Below are positions 40,883 through 49,846 of a DNA stretch of 64,000 nucleotides, in pieces. A program made the translations under genes and the position numbers. Source of the stretch: DATBAT01 sp963824805 (lineage in GTDB: Bacteria > Acidobacteriota > Terriglobia > Terriglobales > Acidobacteriaceae); assembly GCA_963824805.1 (NCBI GenBank), contig CAWGQZ010000082.1, forward strand, positions 104,863 to 168,862, read 5' to 3'. The first letter of the stretch is position 1, and each line of letters begins with the position of its first letter. The notes beneath the pieces are model-generated. The model saw only the letters and a program-made list of their open reading frames with translations, made no database searches and was not told the origin of the DNA.

Positions 40883-43363
40883 TCAGTTATTACGCAGCGC
40901 CACCATGGGATCGATACGCGACGCTTTTCGCGCCGGAAGATAACCGGCAAAGAGCGCTACGGTTGCCAGCGTGACCATCACAGCGGCGAATGTGATCGGA
41001 TCAGTGGGAGTGGTGCCGAAGAGTAGCGCCGAGATGGCCCTCGCCACCACCAGCGATGCAATGCTTCCGGTTGCAATTCCAATCAGCGTCAGCGCGAGGG
41101 TTTTACCCAGAACGCCTCGTTGAACTGTGCCGGTGGTTGCGCCCAATGCCATGCGGATACCAATCTCCTGCGTCCGTTGCGTAACCGAATAGGAGATGAC
41201 ACCGTAAATGCCAAGCGCCGCCAGCAAGAGCCCAAGGCCGGCGAATCCGGCCACAAGCAGAATGAAGAATCGACGGGGAGAAACCGCGCGGTCGACAATG
41301 GTCTGAACTGGTCGGAATTCGGCGGCGGGCTGATTCGGATTCAGCTCGCGCAGTGCGCGCAGGACGCTGGCGGCCAGCGCGGAGGGTACCAGGCGTGTAC
41401 GCACCACCAATTGCGCGCTGGTTGGCCCCTGCTGCATCGCCGGATAGTAGATTTGCGAGCCCGCTCCACCCTCCACGGTTTCTTCGTGGACATCGTCGAC
41501 CACACCGACGACCCGGTCTTCCTCTTTATCTCGCATGAGGATTTTTCCAACTGCATCTTCGCCTGGCCAGTAGAGGCGGGCGGCGGAGGCATTAATCATG
41601 ACTACTCTTTCGCTACGCGGCCCGTCGGACCAGGTAAAGTCGCGCCCGTGCATCCGGATTCCCATGGCGCGAATGAATCCCGGTGTGGTCACGTAGACCA
41701 GCGGTTCGGGCAACTCGCCTGGAGCAAAGATCTTTCCCTTCGGAACAGGCGAGTCCCAACTGCGGTTTGGTCCCAGCGGGAGGTAGTCGGAGATGCCGGC
41801 GGCCTCAACCCCCGGCAGCGCGCTCACTCGCGCGATGACCTGTTGGAAGATCTCGCCGCGTTTTAACTGGGCAGCCTCTTCGGATTGCGCACTGTCGTCA
41901 TACTCGACTTTGATGGACGCAGCATTCTCGGGTTGAAAGCCGAGATCGACCTCAAGCACTTTTAGAAAGCTGCGTAACAGCAGGCCGGCGCTTACCAGCA
42001 GGACACAAGCCAAGGCAATTTCGGAGACGACCAGCACGGCGCGAACACGCTCATGTTTGCGCCCGACACCCGCGCCAGCACTGGAGTCCTTGAGCACTGC
42101 CTGGAGATTGCCGCTGGCAATTCTCAGCCCTGGAAGGATGCCAAAGATCATCGCCGTTGCGACTGCCACCAGAACCGTCCAGCCGAGCGCCGGGATGTCA
42201 ATATGCACGGTGCTCAATAATGGCAGCGCCAGAGATCCCTGATGGGCGAGCCACGAAAGAAGTACCATAGCCAGCCCCAGGCCGAGCGCCGCCCCGGCAC
42301 TGGAAAGGACCAGGCTCTCGGTAAGCAACTGGCGCACGATGCGTCCGCGGCTTGCCCCCAAGGCTCCGCGTACGGCGAACTCCTTGGCGCGGGTGGCGGC
42401 ACGGGCTAAAAGCAGATTAGAGAGGTTCACGCAGGCGATGAGCAAAATCGCACCCACGGCACACCACAGTGCGATCAGCGAGTGGCGCAGTTTGCCCGTG
42501 ACGTAGTCTTGCAACGTTACCGGAATCAGATTGCCTTTGTAGCGGCCCAGCGACTCGGGATATTTCACATTGAAATACATATTGGGCGCGACCCGGTTGG
42601 CATCATCGAGCGCCTGGGCAACGGTCACTCCCGGCTTGAGGCGTCCGATGAGGGTGACGATGTTCCCCCAATCACGCTCCAAATTCAAATCGAGCGGGGT
42701 GAAGAGATCGACCTTCGCGCCCGGAGAAAACACTGCGCCGAAGTCGAAGCTTTCCGGGAGGACGCCGACAATGGTGATTGGCGTCCCGTTCAGCTCGACG
42801 GCCTTTCCGACGATAGCGGGATCAGAGTTGAACTGACGCCGCCAATAGGCATTGGCCAGCATGGCAACCGGATGTGGCCCACCGCGAGCCTCATCGGGGG
42901 TAAACAGACGTCCCAATGCTGGCGGGACGCTGAGAACCTGAAAGAAGTTTCCAATGACTTCGATGCTGGTAGCCGGCTGGGGCTCGCCGCGACCGGCGAG
43001 GCGCAGATTGTCGGGAGTACTGAAAGCCATGTACCCGGTCACGCCCTGGTAGGCGCGGCTTTGGTCGCGGAACGCTTCGTAGGCATCAGCTGAGTAAGTG
43101 GCGCAGGAAAGCCCGCAACTGGTCGGCGGTGGGGCGATCCAGACCAACTGGTGCGACTCCGGGAAAGGCAACGGCCGCAGCAGCAGTGTGTTGACTACGC
43201 TGAACACGCCGATGTTGGCCCCGATGGCGAGAGCTAGTATGAGTACTGCGACCAAGGTGAAGCCACGGTCGCGGCCCAGAGTACGGAGGGTGTATTTCAG
43301 ATTTTGCAGGAAGATATCGAGTTTCATGGGCATCCAGGCAGAAGGGTGCGCAGCATGGGACAT
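40883..43363 (-). CDS. ADOP-family (MacB-like) ABC transporter permease
   Basis: 826 residues, a second paralogue with the same two-module MacB/FtsX layout: YTLRTLGRDRGFTLVAVLILALAIGAN, periplasmic domain, LIACVNLSNLLLARAATR, second module, and YLPARKASRIDPMVALRNN at the end. It is only loosely similar to the 32634-35144 copy. Start ATG 43363 has GGAG about 6 nt upstream; ATG 43327 is another option. It separates GH88/105 from the rest of the uronate genes on the opposite strand. No ATPase adjacent. Confidence 0.9.
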   Translation of the reverse strand: MSHAAHPSAWMPMKLDIFLQNLKYTLRTLGRDRGFTLVAVLILALAIGANIGVFSVVNTLLLRPLPFPESHQLVWIAPPPTSCGLSCATYSADAYEAFRDQSRAYQGVTGYMAFSTPDNLRLAGRGEPQPATSIEVIGNFFQVLSVPPALGRLFTPDEARGGPHPVAMLANAYWRRQFNSDPAIVGKAVELNGTPITIVGVLPESFDFGAVFSPGAKVDLFTPLDLNLERDWGNIVTLIGRLKPGVTVAQALDDANRVAPNMYFNVKYPESLGRYKGNLIPVTLQDYVTGKLRHSLIALWCAVGAILLIACVNLSNLLLARAATRAKEFAVRGALGASRGRIVRQLLTESLVLSSAGAALGLGLAMVLLSWLAHQGSLALPLLSTVHIDIPALGWTVLVAVATAMIFGILPGLRIASGNLQAVLKDSSAGAGVGRKHERVRAVLVVSEIALACVLLVSAGLLLRSFLKVLEVDLGFQPENAASIKVEYDDSAQSEEAAQLKRGEIFQQVIARVSALPGVEAAGISDYLPLGPNRSWDSPVPKGKIFAPGELPEPLVYVTTPGFIRAMGIRMHGRDFTWSDGPRSERVVMINASAARLYWPGEDAVGKILMRDKEEDRVVGVVDDVHEETVEGGAGSQIYYPAMQQGPTSAQLVVRTRLVPSALAASVLRALRELNPNQPAAEFRPVQTIVDRAVSPRRFFILLVAGFAGLGLLLAALGIYGVISYSVTQRTQEIGIRMALGATTGTVQRGVLGKTLALTLIGIATGSIASLVVARAISALLFGTTPTDPITFAAVMVTLATVALFAGYLPARKASRIDPMVALRNN

Positions 43364-43488
43364 GGAATTCTCCGGCGCCGGGTGGCGAGGGATAGACGCG
43401 CCATTCAGTGAAAAGTAAGCTCACAATCGGATGTCATTACTAAGGCAGCTTTTGCAATACGATCAACTTTGGGCCAGCCTCGCCCGGC

Positions 43489-44352
43489 TTGCGTACTAGT
43501 ATCTCCTTCCGCGATGATGTCTCGACTCAAAATGCACATCGGAGGCCAATAGATATTCCTCTCAGTCGGCAAGTTCGGGGGACCATTGCGTTCTTGGCTC
43601 TATCCGTAGCCGCTTTTGCTCAGCCGCATCCCCGGAAAGTAACGCTCGACGCCTGGTTCAACAGCCAGCAGCGCAAGAATCCGGCTGGCAAGATGGAATA
43701 TTTTCATTACAAATGGCAGGACTCCACGGACAGTGGCTTTTCCTTGTTCGGCGGAATTTGGCACGGTTTCGGGGTCAAGACCGACACTCTCTACACCGCG
43801 CCCACCGTAGAGAATCTTAAGGATTCGCAGTTTTACGTGATCGTGTCGCCTGATATCCCTGTAAAAAATCCCAATCCGCACTACATGCGGGACCAAGATG
43901 CCGCCCAGGTCGCCGACTGGGTAAGACGGGGCGGAGTGTTGGTCATGATGGAAAATGATCCTGGTAACGCCGACATCGAACACCTCAATCTGTTGGCCGA
44001 TCAGTTCGGCATCCATTTCAACCCGGTGCTAAGCCATCATGTGGTCGGTGATGATATCGTGCATGGACGAATCCCAGCAGATCGACCGCCCTTCCAGAAC
44101 CGCCACATTCTTTACATGAAGGACACATGCACTATGTCGCTAAAAAGCCCGGCGACACCGTTGCTACAGGACTTGTCAGGAGTCGTGATGGCTGCTGCAA
44201 AATTTGGGAAGGGCACAGTCTTTGCGGTGGTCGATCCCTGGCTTTACAACGAGTACACCGACGGAAAACACCTCCCGCCGGAATATGACAACCTGGCTGC
44301 CGGAAAAGAATTGGTTCGATGGTGGCTACGGCAGGTGCCGAAGAAGGACTGA
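43489..44352 (+). CDS. Secreted DUF4350-like protein of the uronate cluster
   Basis: About 287 residues. A signal-like RGTIAFLALSVAAFAQ is followed by HPRKVTLDAWFNSQQRK, YVIVSPDIPVKNPNPHYM, VADWVRRGGVLVMMENDP and VFAVVDPWLYNEY. This glutamine-amidotransferase-like (DUF4350-type) arrangement is often found beside or fused to GH105-type enzymes in polysaccharide loci; its function is not known. No ATG precedes the signal segment in this frame; TTG 43489 is the only start, so the N terminus could also be affected by a sequence error. KduI follows after 5 bp. Confidence 0.65.
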   Translation: MRTSISFRDDVSTQNAHRRPIDIPLSRQVRGTIAFLALSVAAFAQPHPRKVTLDAWFNSQQRKNPAGKMEYFHYKWQDSTDSGFSLFGGIWHGFGVKTDTLYTAPTVENLKDSQFYVIVSPDIPVKNPNPHYMRDQDAAQVADWVRRGGVLVMMENDPGNADIEHLNLLADQFGIHFNPVLSHHVVGDDIVHGRIPADRPPFQNRHILYMKDTCTMSLKSPATPLLQDLSGVVMAAAKFGKGTVFAVVDPWLYNEYTDGKHLPPEYDNLAAGKELVRWWLRQVPKKD

Positions 44353-44357
44353 AAAAC

Positions 44358-45188
44358 ATGAAGACCTACCGGATGGCGGACCCAGTGCGCTTTCCCCGGA
44401 TGACCACCGCAGAGCTACGCGAAGATTTTTTGATCGAAGAACTATACGAGCCGGGCGCCCTGCATCTGAACTACGTCGATCTTGATCGCGCTGTCGTAGG
44501 TATGGCCGCGCCATTGGCAACTCCCATTGTGCTTCCGGCGGATCCTGACTTGCGCGCCGAATATTTCACCGAACGGCGCGAGCTTGGTGCGTTGAACATT
44601 GGCGGAAGCGGAGTCATTCGTATCGGAGATTTCGCATACCCAGTTGAAAATCTCGACCTCCTGTACATTGGTCGCGGCAACCGTGGGATGAGCTTTGAAT
44701 CGAAGGACCCAGCTAGTCCCGCCATTTACTATCTGCTCAGCTATCCGGCGCACGCGAGCCATCCGATTGCACTGGTTCGAAAAGATCAAGCCAATCCCAC
44801 TGAACTGGGATCGGCCGAATCCTGCAATCACCGGACCGTGTGTAAGTACATTTATGTAGGCGGACCAACCAGTTGCCAACTCGTGATGGGCGTTACCCAT
44901 CTGCATCCTGGCAGTGCCTGGAACACCATGCCCCCTCATACGCACATGCGCCGCTCTGAAATTTACCTCTATTTCAATTTGGCACCAGAGGCACGCGTCA
45001 TGCACTTCATGGGACCGGCAGAAGAAACGCGGCATTTGGTAATCAAAGATCGTCAGGCAGTAGTATCGCCTGGCTGGTCGATTCACGCCGGAGTCGGTAC
45101 CCGCGACTACAGTTTCTGCTGGGGCATGGGAGGAGAGAATCAGGACTACGCCGACATGGACCCGGTTGCCGTAACAACTTTGCGTTAG
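44358..45188 (+). CDS. kduI: 5-dehydro-4-deoxy-D-glucuronate isomerase
   Basis: 276 residues. FLIEELYEPGALHLNYVDLDR, GGSGVIRIGDFAYPVENLDLLYIGRG, PPHTHMRRSEIYLYF (His metal ligands) and VVSPGWSIHAGVGTRDYSF identify KduI. It converts 4-deoxy-L-threo-5-hexulose uronate (the product after unsaturated uronides are cleaved) to 3-deoxy-D-glycero-2,5-hexodiulosonate in pectin breakdown. This places the GH88/105 and the DUF4350-like gene in the same pathway. ATG 44358, 5 bp after the upstream gene; longer frame from 44319 would overlap it. Confidence 0.95.
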   Translation: MKTYRMADPVRFPRMTTAELREDFLIEELYEPGALHLNYVDLDRAVVGMAAPLATPIVLPADPDLRAEYFTERRELGALNIGGSGVIRIGDFAYPVENLDLLYIGRGNRGMSFESKDPASPAIYYLLSYPAHASHPIALVRKDQANPTELGSAESCNHRTVCKYIYVGGPTSCQLVMGVTHLHPGSAWNTMPPHTHMRRSEIYLYFNLAPEARVMHFMGPAEETRHLVIKDRQAVVSPGWSIHAGVGTRDYSFCWGMGGENQDYADMDPVAVTTLR

Positions 45189-45211
45189 CAAATCAAAACG
45201 GAGAAACAATA

Positions 45212-45679
45212 ATGAAGCTCACATTCGTCGTTGCTTTGGTAGTGTTCTCGATTCCATTCGCCGCCGAGACCGGCGGAAAGTCGGAGGTTTTTTCAGCCAA
45301 AGACGTAAAGGCAAAACTTGTAACAATGGTGCCGCAAGCGAAGACTCCCACCGGCAGCACTGCCATGCTGGGAGACTACAAGACCCACTCGATCCGGCTG
45401 GTGTCGCGTACCACCAGCGGCGGCGCCGAGGTCCACAACCACTTTGACGACGTCATCATGGTGATTGAAGGTACCGCCACCATCATCACCGGCGGTTCGG
45501 TAGTGAATCCCCATGACGAAGCTGACGGCGAAGTCCGTGGGGAGAGCGTAAAAGGTGGCGAATCCCAGGCGGTCTCGGTCGGCGATGTAATTCACATTCC
45601 TGCTGGAACCCCGCACCAGACAGTCGTTCCGGCCGGCACGCAGTATAGTGCCATGGTGGTGAAGGTTCGGGAGCAGTAA
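45212..45679 (+). CDS. Secreted cupin-domain protein
   Basis: 155 residues. MKLTFVVALVVFSIPFA is a signal peptide. The cupin core has EVHNHFDDVIMVIEG (first motif, HxH...E) and VGDVIHIPAGTPHQTVVPAG (second motif with His). It could bind metal and a small ligand; enzymatic role unknown. It lies 23 bp after kduI, so it is probably part of that unit. Its 3' part (from 45517) is the outer end of the giant inverted repeat; a broken copy lies at 62120-62283. Confidence 0.88.
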   Translation: MKLTFVVALVVFSIPFAAETGGKSEVFSAKDVKAKLVTMVPQAKTPTGSTAMLGDYKTHSIRLVSRTTSGGAEVHNHFDDVIMVIEGTATIITGGSVVNPHDEADGEVRGESVKGGESQAVSVGDVIHIPAGTPHQTVVPAGTQYSAMVVKVREQ

Positions 45680-45695
45680 GACGATCATCCTTCCC

Positions 45696-47093
45696 ATGAG
45701 GTTGCCGATGTCATTGCGCTCACTCAAGCTCCTGCTATTGTTTGTCCTGCTTGCCGGCTTCTCGCGTGCCGATGAAGTTGATCGCGCCGTGAACCAGATC
45801 ATGCAGCAATACAAAATGCCGGGAGCTGCCGTCGCCGTCATGCGGGATGGAAAGATCATGCGCGCGCAGGGATACGGCCTCGCCAACGTCGAGTTGAATG
45901 TCCCAGTGCGGCCCGAAACAATCTTTCAATCCGGATCGATGGGTAAGGAATTCACCGCCACCGCGATCATGATGCTGGTGGAGGAAGGTAAGATCGCTCT
46001 CGACGACAAAATCACCAGATATTTCCCCGATTCCCCCGCCACGTGGAACGACATCACCATCCGCCGCCTGCTCACCCACACCTCAGGCATCAAGAATTAT
46101 TCCGAACACGACATAAATTTCCGGCTGGATTATTCCGAAGACGATCTACTCAAGAAAGCCCAGTCCTTTCCACTCGACTTCCCTCCCGGCGACAAATGGA
46201 GCTACAGCAATACCGGCTACGTCGTGCTCGGCGTTCTGATTCACAAGGTCACCGGCGAGTTCTACGGCGACTTCCTGCAGGAGCGCATCTTTCGTCCACT
46301 GGGAATGGCGAGCACGCGCATCATGAGCGAAGCCGATATCATTCCCAATCGATCGTCTGGTTACCGGTTGGTGAAGGGACAGCTCAAGAACCAGGAATAC
46401 GTCTCCCCCAGCCTTAACACGACCGCCGACGGCAGCCTGTATTTCTCCGTCCTTGATCTCGCGAAATGGGACGCTGCACTTTATACCGAGCAGCTGTTGA
46501 AGCGTTCCAGCCTCGACCAAATGTGGACCCCGGTCAAGCTGAACAACGGAAAAACCTATGAGTATGGCTTTGGCTGGTTTCTGAATCAAATTCGCGGCCA
46601 CAAGATAATCGAGCACGGCGGCGCCTGGCAGGGATTCACCACCCACATCAGCCGTTACGTTGACGACAAACTAACGGTGGTGACCCTGAGCAATCTGGAT
46701 TCTTCCCACTCGCATGCGGAAGAAATTACCCACCTCGTAGCCGGGACCTATATCGCCGATCTGCAACCTCTTCCTCCGCCGAAGGCGATCGAAGACAAGG
46801 AACCGGTTGTGACCCAGCGCTTTAGAGGCCTGATCTCCGGCCTCGCCAAAGGCCAGGTTAACCAGGAAGATTTGGTCGGCGACGCCGCAAGAAACTTATC
46901 GGCAGAGAACATTAAGGACTACAGCGACTTCTTCGACGATATGGGTCCGGCCCAAAAAGTCGAATTGCTGGAACGCAAAGCAGAAGACAATCTGCGCACC
47001 TATCGTTATCGAGTCACCTTCGAGCGCCAGACGCAAAATCTATTCGTCAAGCTCGATCAACACGATAAAATCGCCGACTTTGGATTGGAATAG
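45696..47093 (+). CDS. Serine hydrolase, class C beta-lactamase/DD-peptidase-like
   Basis: 465 residues with signal peptide (MSLRSLKLLLLFVLLAGFSRA; ATG 45708 may be the true start). Catalytic SxxK is S81-M-G-K84 in FQSGSMGKEF; YSN occurs in WSYSNTGYVVLG; HGG replaces KTG in IIEHGGAWQGF. This combination is the S12/penicillin-binding-protein-like family used by many esterases and peptidases, so antibiotic hydrolysis is not implied. A C-terminal domain (~100 residues) follows. This left-arm copy is intact; the right-arm copy is frameshifted. Convergent with GH31. Confidence 0.88.
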   Translation: MRLPMSLRSLKLLLLFVLLAGFSRADEVDRAVNQIMQQYKMPGAAVAVMRDGKIMRAQGYGLANVELNVPVRPETIFQSGSMGKEFTATAIMMLVEEGKIALDDKITRYFPDSPATWNDITIRRLLTHTSGIKNYSEHDINFRLDYSEDDLLKKAQSFPLDFPPGDKWSYSNTGYVVLGVLIHKVTGEFYGDFLQERIFRPLGMASTRIMSEADIIPNRSSGYRLVKGQLKNQEYVSPSLNTTADGSLYFSVLDLAKWDAALYTEQLLKRSSLDQMWTPVKLNNGKTYEYGFGWFLNQIRGHKIIEHGGAWQGFTTHISRYVDDKLTVVTLSNLDSSHSHAEEITHLVAGTYIADLQPLPPPKAIEDKEPVVTQRFRGLISGLAKGQVNQEDLVGDAARNLSAENIKDYSDFFDDMGPAQKVELLERKAEDNLRTYRYRVTFERQTQNLFVKLDQHDKIADFGLE

Positions 47094-47094
47094 G

Positions 47095-49563
47095 TTAAGG
47101 AGCCGCGGTCACCGAGATGTCTTTCGCCTGTCCGTCGTCGGCCACCGTGAGCAAGACTCTGTGGTGCTCGGGATCGGCAATGGCAGCCTGAGGTGCGGCG
47201 TTCGCTACGCTGTAAGTGGCAGTTGAATCATATCCATATACCTCGACCTGAATCTGCAACCACCACGGTTTATAGGTCCCTTCATGGGCCCCGATGTGTA
47301 CCTTAACTGAGTTCCCTGCCGCTTCGCAGGCGAACTGCATCCGCATGAAGTCTCCTTTAAGATAATTTCGTGTCTTCCCGTCGTCCTGATAAAGAGAGCC
47401 CTTGCAGTCCTTTCCCGGATAAACCCGCAAGGTCAGCGGTCCCTGCGGGACTTCGCTGGTGCTCTGGGTAAGGGGTTGCATGGGGATAATCGTGCCTTCG
47501 CGCACATAGACCGGTAGCGTATCCAGGTTTGGTTTTACCGCGATAACGCTGATCTTTTCCGCACTCGCCACTTTCGCCCCTGTCCAGTAGTCGTACCAGT
47601 CCCCCGGAGGAAGCTGAACCTCATATGGCTTGAGACTATCCGGGTAAGGAGCAGGCGCAACCATCAGGTCAGGGCCAAACAAAAACTGGTTGCCCACGTC
47701 GATATCCAAAGGATGGTTGTCGGAAGTCGCATTAGGAAACTCCAGAAACAGCGGACGCACAATGGGCAAGCCGGTGCGCGACATCTCCTCCGCCGTGGTG
47801 TAGAGGTAAGGCAACAGCCGGTAGCGTTCCTCGATATACCGCCGACGATTGTTCTCCTGCTCCGACCCATGCACCCACGGCTCCTGGTCGGCGGATCCTT
47901 TCTCCGTGTGATTGCGGTCGATAGGCTGGAATGTCGCCAGTTGGATCCACCGAGTAAGCAAATCCGGTTGCGGCGTTCCAGCGAATCCGCCAACGTCGGC
48001 GCCGCTGAATGCGAACCCACTTAGTCCGAGGTTGAGCAACATCGGCGTTGTCATCCGCAGATGGTTCCAGGTGCTGCTGTTGTCGCCCGTCCAGGTTGAA
48101 GCAAAGCGCTGCCCCCCAGCATAACTGGCGCGTGTCAATACAAAAGGCCTTTGGTTCGGAGCGAGCTTTAACAATCCCTCATAGGTGGCCCGGCAATTCT
48201 CCATGCCGAAGACGTCATGGATCTCCACGTGCGAAGCCACTCTCGTCTTGAATCCGGGCTCATCGATACGGTGAGGAGTGTTTTCGGGCATGGTCTTCGA
48301 CGGCACGAAGACTGCGGGTTCGTTCATATCGTTCCAAAATCCGGCTACGCCTTGCGACACGAAATCTTTATAGAGTGTTCCCCACCATTCTCTTGTGCTT
48401 TGCCGTGTAAATTCCGGGAACACCGACGGACCGGGCCAAACCGGTCCCACATAGGTTGACCCGTCAGGATTCTTTACGAAGTGATCACCAGCCATCCCAC
48501 TGTCATACGGCGCATAGCCCGCGTTCGGCAGATGGGCAATGTGCAGGTCGGTAATGGTGACTATGCGGAAATCCTGCTTCTTCAAGTCCTCCAGCATCTG
48601 GGGAAAGTGGGGAAACTTCTGCGGGTCAACCGTGAAAGGGCGGTTGTTTTGCTGGTAATCAATGTCCAGGTAAATTGCGTCGCTGGGAATTTTATCCGCA
48701 CGTAATTTGTCGGCAATCTCACGGACCCGGGCTTCGGTTTCGTAGCTATAACGCGACTGTTGATAGCCAAACGCCCAGAGCGGCGGCAGCGGCGTAGCGC
48801 CCGTCAGCCATGCATAACTGCTGAGCACGTGCTTAGCGTCAGGGCCATAGAGAAGGTAGTAATCGATGGCACCGCCTTCCGCTCCATAGGAATAGATTCC
48901 ATGATGTCCCTTGCCAAAATCAAAATTGCTTCGCCAGGTATCGTCAAAGAAAATGCCTGTCGCACGAGCCCCGCGCACCGCCAGAAAAAAAGGAATACTC
49001 TTGTAAATCGGATCCGTCGATTCCTGGAATCCAAAGGCATCGGTATTCCACAGGGTGAACGACTGCTGGCGGCGATCCAGGGGGCCGACCTTATCGCCCA
49101 GGCCAAAGTAGTGTTCATCGTCCGGCATGGTTTTATAAATCCGGAAGGACGCATCGCGAAATTCCACCGGCCAGCCGGGGGCATCTTCCTGCAAGATATT
49201 TCCCTGCAAATCCTTCACCACGATGCGCGAGGTCGCGCGCTCAACCTGCACCCGCAAAAATTTGGTGGTAAAGCCAACTCCGGAGCTATCGCTGGCGGCC
49301 GTCACGTTTACTTTTTCCTGACGGGCCGAGGGCAATGCAGCCCACGATGCATCCTCCGGCAACTGGCCGTTGGGTCCAATGCGAATTCGCACCACATCGT
49401 CCCGCAGAGCCGTGATTTCGATGATCGCACTACCACTCGTAACGCGCACTCCCGTAGGGAGCGCTTTGCTATTCGAGACCGCTCCCAACATGGCGACGGA
49501 TCCGAAGCTCAAATTGGTAAAAATGGCAAAAAAGAGGAGCAGGCCACGCAGGTCGTTGCACAT
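47095..49563 (-). CDS. GH31 alpha-glycosidase, left-arm copy
   Basis: 822 residues. Signal peptide CNDLRGLLLFFAIFTNLSFG. GH31 core: HYFGLGDKVGPLDRR, LWAFGYQQSRYSY, PSDAIYLDIDY, GVAGFWNDMNEPAVF with the nucleophile Asp, and WTGDNSSTWNHL with the acid/base Asp. The domain order (N-terminal beta-sandwich, barrel, two C-terminal beta domains) is that of alpha-glucosidase and alpha-xylosidase. It should act outside the cytoplasm on glucans or xyloglucan fragments. ATG 49563 is preceded by GGAG; the second copy at 58238-60706 has the same length and about a dozen residue changes. Confidence 0.93.
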   Translation of the reverse strand: MCNDLRGLLLFFAIFTNLSFGSVAMLGAVSNSKALPTGVRVTSGSAIIEITALRDDVVRIRIGPNGQLPEDASWAALPSARQEKVNVTAASDSSGVGFTTKFLRVQVERATSRIVVKDLQGNILQEDAPGWPVEFRDASFRIYKTMPDDEHYFGLGDKVGPLDRRQQSFTLWNTDAFGFQESTDPIYKSIPFFLAVRGARATGIFFDDTWRSNFDFGKGHHGIYSYGAEGGAIDYYLLYGPDAKHVLSSYAWLTGATPLPPLWAFGYQQSRYSYETEARVREIADKLRADKIPSDAIYLDIDYQQNNRPFTVDPQKFPHFPQMLEDLKKQDFRIVTITDLHIAHLPNAGYAPYDSGMAGDHFVKNPDGSTYVGPVWPGPSVFPEFTRQSTREWWGTLYKDFVSQGVAGFWNDMNEPAVFVPSKTMPENTPHRIDEPGFKTRVASHVEIHDVFGMENCRATYEGLLKLAPNQRPFVLTRASYAGGQRFASTWTGDNSSTWNHLRMTTPMLLNLGLSGFAFSGADVGGFAGTPQPDLLTRWIQLATFQPIDRNHTEKGSADQEPWVHGSEQENNRRRYIEERYRLLPYLYTTAEEMSRTGLPIVRPLFLEFPNATSDNHPLDIDVGNQFLFGPDLMVAPAPYPDSLKPYEVQLPPGDWYDYWTGAKVASAEKISVIAVKPNLDTLPVYVREGTIIPMQPLTQSTSEVPQGPLTLRVYPGKDCKGSLYQDDGKTRNYLKGDFMRMQFACEAAGNSVKVHIGAHEGTYKPWWLQIQVEVYGYDSTATYSVANAAPQAAIADPEHHRVLLTVADDGQAKDISVTAAP

Positions 49564-49578
49564 TTCTTGATACTCCAA

Positions 49579-49846
49579 ACTCGTTTTGATTGCGGCGGGG
49601 TGCGCGTTATTCTACAAACCTCGAAGGTCAATTTGATAGACAATCCTCGAATTTGCGACGATTCACCATCCCGCTTCGGTACGTCTACCGCCCGCCTAAG
49701 TTACCTGTCTAACGCTGGCCCCACAGACATCCTCGACTAGTAGTGCAGCATCAGAGAAGGGCCTGCAAGTAGTGTCCGCGACGTAAGCTTTGCCGCTCTG
49801 AGCGCTACGCGAGACCGCCTTTGAATCGCGGGGGACTTCATCAAAA
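49579..49846. promoter_or_regulatory. Divergent promoter region between GH31 and tamA-like gene
   Basis: 268 bp without coding potential between divergent starts. It should hold both promoters; I cannot pick convincing -35/-10 boxes. It is mirrored at 57954-58237 in the right arm. Confidence 0.4.

Noticed and set aside
45696..47093. Antibiotic-resistance beta-lactamase
   Set aside because: SxxK and YSN fit the broad S12 family and HGG replaces KTG; no evidence for beta-lactam hydrolysis.
48760..49740. Long frames opposite GH31 (also 58088-59041)
   Set aside because: Mirror-image shadows of GH31; present in both arms only because the gene is.
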